64,000 nt of DNA from the NCBI GenBank assembly GCA_947629535.1, contig CANREC010000001.1, positions 22,460 to 86,459 of the forward strand, in the 5' to 3' direction. This DNA comes from an uncultured Clostridia bacterium (GTDB lineage: Bacteria; Bacillota; Clostridia; Christensenellales; Borkfalkiaceae). Positions 61,655-64,000 of the stretch are shown here, in pieces. Every line of letters starts with the position of its first letter. Position 1 is the first letter of the stretch. The translations under genes and the position numbers were made by a program. Below the pieces are notes generated by a model that was not told the DNA's origin, made no database searches, and was given only the letters and a program-made list of their open reading frames with translations.

Positions 61655-63490
61655 ATGAGTTTCTACTACGACCCCCTTGACAGCGCATGCAAGAGCGTTC
61701 GCGGAGCCATCCCTTGCGACAGTGTCTTGACGCTCCATCTCTATGATAAAAATGAAAGCGGAGAATGTACATTCTCCGCTCAAACTTGTACCTTGATTTT
61801 GTGGAAAAATGGGGAAGAGGCAAAATTCTTCCCGATGAAACGGGAGACGGACGGCTTTTCGCTCAGTCTCTGTTTTCATGAGGTCGGACTGTATTTCTAT
61901 CACTTTGAGATCGACGGTGCCAAATTCAAGCGCGGCGTACTGCGGCGAGGCGTGTTCGACGGCTGTGCCTGCGATTGGCAGATCACCGTCTTTGACGAGG
62001 ATTACACGACGCCTGCATGGTTCAAGGGCGGCGTCATGTACCAGATTTTTCCCGACCGTTTTTATCGGGCCGATGGGCAGTATCCGATCAAAGAGGGAAA
62101 ATATCTGCGCAACGACTGGGGAGGACTGCCTTCGTTCCGCCCCGACAGCAACGGAAAGATCAAAAACAACGACTTTTTCGGGGGGAATCTGAACGGCGTC
62201 CGTGAAAAGCTCGGGTATCTGAAAGATCTCGGCGTGACGGTGATTTATTTCAACCCCATCTTCGAAGCATTCTCCAACCATCGCTACGACACGGGCGACT
62301 ACATGAAGATCGACTGCCTTCTCGGGACGGAGGAAGATTTCGACGCCTTGGTGCAGGAGGCCGAGCGTTTCGGTATTCGCATCATTTTGGACGGAGTTTT
62401 CAATCACACGGGCGACAACAGCCGCTATTTCAATAAATTTGGGGAATACGATAGCGTCGGAGCCTATCAATCCGTGGATTCGCCCTACGCCGATTGGTAC
62501 AAATTCAAGGAATTCCCCGATCTCTATGAATGTTGGTGGGGGATAAAGATCTTACCTGAGATCAACGAGCAGTCAGCCTCTTATCAAGAATTTATCATGG
62601 GCGAAAACGGCGTTCTCAAGAAATGGCTGCGGCACGGGATCGGCGGATATCGGCTCGACGTTGCTGACGAACTCCCCGATTTCTTCCTCAAAAAACTGCG
62701 TAAAACGGTGAAAGAGACCAAACCGGACGCCGTCATCATCGGTGAAGTCTGGGAGGACGCGTCCAACAAGATTTCCTATGATGTCCGCCGTGAATACCTG
62801 CAGGGCTATGAGCTCGACAGCGTGATGAATTATCCGCTCAAGGACGGGATCATCAATTTTATTCGGACGGGCATGACGTACATGTTGCGGGAAACGATCG
62901 CGATGCTCCTCGACAATTACCCGAAACAGACGCTCGACAGCCTGATGAACATTCTCGGCTCGCACGATACGCCGCGGATCCTGACCGTTTTCGGCGGCGA
63001 GGAATGCCACGACAAGGAAGAGATGGCTGTACGGTTCTTGAGCAACGAAGAGCGGCGGAAGGCCAAGGATCTTCTGAAAATGGCCGCAGTTCTCCAGTTT
63101 ACGCTCCCCGGGGTTGCATGTATCTATTACGGGGATGAGGCGGGAATGGAAGGATATCAGGATCCGTTTTGCCGCAGATGTTTTCCGTGGGACAACATCG
63201 ATACCGAACTCCACGATTTCTATAAAAAGCTCGGCAACATCCGTGCGGGAGAGTTTCGTGAGATCTTTGCGGAAGGGACATACGGAGAAGTATTTGCGGA
63301 TACGGGCTGCATCGTCTTTTACCGTCAATACGCCGAAAAAAGCATCGTTGTATTCGTGAACCGCGGGTCCTGTAAATACAGCCTGCATTTTGACGGAACA
63401 TGGAAAGAATTGCTCTCGGAAGAGGTTTTTGAGGGAAAATATACGGTCGATTCCAATTCATTCGGCATTTTGACCAAATACTATGTCTGA
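61655..63490 (+). CDS. GH13 alpha-amylase/neopullulanase-type enzyme
   Basis: The 611-residue cytoplasmic enzyme (no signal peptide) has an N-terminal beta domain of the CBM34 type (about residues 1-120) followed by a GH13 barrel. The barrel shows YFNPIFEAFSNHRYDTGDY, IILDGVFNHTGDNS, nucleophile GGYRLDVADEL, acid/base VIIGEVWEDAS and ILGSHDTPRI. These fit GH13_20/GH13_39 neopullulanases or cyclomaltodextrinases, which act on maltodextrins or branch points after GlgP. The ATG lies six bases after the glgP stop, so it is operonic. Its final codons and TGA lie inside the first of two palindrome copies. Confidence 0.9.
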   Translation: MSFYYDPLDSACKSVRGAIPCDSVLTLHLYDKNESGECTFSAQTCTLILWKNGEEAKFFPMKRETDGFSLSLCFHEVGLYFYHFEIDGAKFKRGVLRRGVFDGCACDWQITVFDEDYTTPAWFKGGVMYQIFPDRFYRADGQYPIKEGKYLRNDWGGLPSFRPDSNGKIKNNDFFGGNLNGVREKLGYLKDLGVTVIYFNPIFEAFSNHRYDTGDYMKIDCLLGTEEDFDALVQEAERFGIRIILDGVFNHTGDNSRYFNKFGEYDSVGAYQSVDSPYADWYKFKEFPDLYECWWGIKILPEINEQSASYQEFIMGENGVLKKWLRHGIGGYRLDVADELPDFFLKKLRKTVKETKPDAVIIGEVWEDASNKISYDVRREYLQGYELDSVMNYPLKDGIINFIRTGMTYMLRETIAMLLDNYPKQTLDSLMNILGSHDTPRILTVFGGEECHDKEEMAVRFLSNEERRKAKDLLKMAAVLQFTLPGVACIYYGDEAGMEGYQDPFCRRCFPWDNIDTELHDFYKKLGNIRAGEFREIFAEGTYGEVFADTGCIVFYRQYAEKSIVVFVNRGSCKYSLHFDGTWKELLSEEVFEGKYTVDSNSFGILTKYYV

Positions 63491-63517
63491 CATAATTACT
63501 ATGTCAGACATAATAAT
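63479..63517. repeat. Dispersed palindrome copies 6 and 7 (tandem, after GH13 gene)
   Basis: TATGTCTGACATA (63482-63494, centre 63488) and TATGTCAGACATA (63500-63512, centre 63506) lie 18 bases apart. Both cores are perfect. The GH13 stop TGA (63488-63490) is formed by the first copy. Confidence 0.9.
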
Positions 63518-63815
63518 TTCAAGCGGTTTTAGGCGCAAAACAGGGAAAAGTTACGGGAAACTATCCGAAAAAATCCCCAAAAAATAATTTTACGTCGTAG
63601 AAACGTTCCCGAAAATCATGCGGGGAAACGTTTAGCGAACATGTAAAAATCGCCGACGAAAGAATTTCAGCGAAAATGTTCGCTGTCCGAAAAATCGGAA
63701 GATTCCAAAATTCGACTCGAAAAAATTGTCGAAACATTCTACGAGAAAATATTTCAGATCTCCGAAAATGGTCTTATAATAATGTTTTTCCCGCAAAAAT
63801 ACCCTATTTTCAGCC
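63518..63815. other. AT-rich non-coding stretch with CGAAAA-type short repeats
   Basis: No credible ORF. The sequence is rich in CGAAAA and GCGAAA words (at least seven). It contains the inverted repeat AGCGAACAT (63634-63642)/ATGTTCGCT (63676-63684), and similar AAACGTT-CCC/GGGGAAACGTTT segments near 63602-63633. Function unknown. Confidence 0.6.
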
Positions 63816-63817
63816 TT

Positions 63818-63929
63818 AACTATTCGTAAAAGCGTGATTTTGCGAATAGTTCTGTATGTATGTCCGTGTTGTTTCCCTATGCCCCATTGAGGGGTTTTTG
63901 AAAATTTTTCTCTTTAACTATTTGTAAAA
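63818..63929 (+). repeat. Three AACTATTYGTAAAA elements before the last gene
   Basis: AACTATTCGTAAAA (63818-63831) pairs with TTTTGCGAATAGTT (63838-63851) across a 6-nt loop with one mismatch. A third copy AACTATTTGTAAAA (63916-63929) abuts the -35 box of the promoter at 63930. This looks like an operator array. Confidence 0.7.
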
Positions 63930-63958
63930 TTGACACATCCCCCATTTTCGTGTATAAT
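63930..63958 (+). promoter_or_regulatory. Consensus promoter of the window-edge gene
   Basis: TTGACA (63930-63935), 17-nt spacer, TATAAT (63953-63958), then 6 nt to an ATG at 63965 with no Shine-Dalgarno sequence. Confidence 0.8.
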
Positions 63959-63964
63959 GTTTTT

Positions 63965-64000
63965 ATGGTAAAAAAGAGTATCAACTACTATCAGGAACGG
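63965..64000 (+). CDS. Start of an unknown gene, truncated at window end
   Basis: Only 12 codons are visible (MVKKSINYYQER). It follows a perfect promoter by 6 nt, the same leaderless spacing seen for aroK, smpB and others, and is preceded by the AACTATTYGTAAAA repeats. Nothing more can be said about its function. Confidence 0.5.
   Translation, partial: MVKKSINYYQER

Noticed and set aside
60128-62470. 780-residue minus-strand ORF
   Set aside because: It lies antisense to glgP and the GH13 gene; low-complexity shadow composition and no family motif.

Overview
The window looks like a chromosomal segment from an uncultured, anaerobic, low-to-mid GC member of the Firmicutes (class Clostridia). 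The evidence is the sporulation genes yabP, yabQ and spoVG, the anaerobic ribonucleotide reductase nrdDG, a bifunctional AdhE, the glgC/glgD pair typical of Firmicutes, and gene orders such as secG-rnr-smpB and murB-whiA. A Christensenellales-like gut bacterium is a guess, not a finding. No rRNA, tRNA, CRISPR array, insertion sequence or prophage was seen.

Layout. 1-4 kb: end of an ABC permease, then secG-rnr-smpB on the minus strand. 4-9 kb: aroK-panE, gltX, thyA-folA and an ASCH protein. 9-14 kb: typA, then a yabP-yabQ-divIC-like-Ppx-M50 operon. 14-22 kb: an XRE repressor, a low-molecular-weight phosphatase, a GH127 glycosidase, a DtxR-type regulator, aroA, a YgjP-like protease, a YwiB-like protein, a metallo-beta-lactamase-fold protein and rho. 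22-28 kb: a very unusual PadR-coiled coil-membrane protein, a YkvI-like carrier and a NitT/TauT-type ABC importer. 28-35 kb: valS, adhE, rplI, a DUF1540 protein and a solute-binding-like protein. 35-46.6 kb: murB, a PHP hydrolase, whiA, dnaE, pfkA, a PfkB kinase and nrdDG under probable NrdR control. 46.7-53 kb: an M29 aminopeptidase, two CobW-type GTPases (one fused to a YcgQ/DUF1980-like domain), a flavodoxin, an RNA m5C methyltransferase, spoVG and murC. 53-63.5 kb: a complete glycogen operon glgB-glgC-glgD-glgA-glgP plus a GH13 amylase. The last 500 bases are repeat-rich non-coding DNA ending in the promoter and first 12 codons of a new gene.

Three signals stand out. First, a near-perfect palindrome (core TATGTCNGACATA, extending to 14-nt arms) occurs seven times at six loci. 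Five of the six loci sit just after, or across, a stop codon. The sixth is next to the gene for a membrane-anchored PadR DNA-binding protein with a coiled coil of about 290 residues. ATGT/ACAT half-sites are what PadR proteins recognise, so a membrane-to-chromosome tether or a membrane-tethered regulon is a reasonable hypothesis. Second, many genes lack a ribosome binding site and have a strong promoter whose -10 box ends about 6 nt before the start codon (smpB, aroK, ASCH, XRE, aroA and others), which predicts leaderless mRNAs. Third, the CobW/DUF1980 fusion beside a His/Asp-rich CobW suggests a metal-handling module.

Most genes are packed in operons with ATGA/GTGA overlaps. Bidirectional intrinsic terminators separate convergent units.
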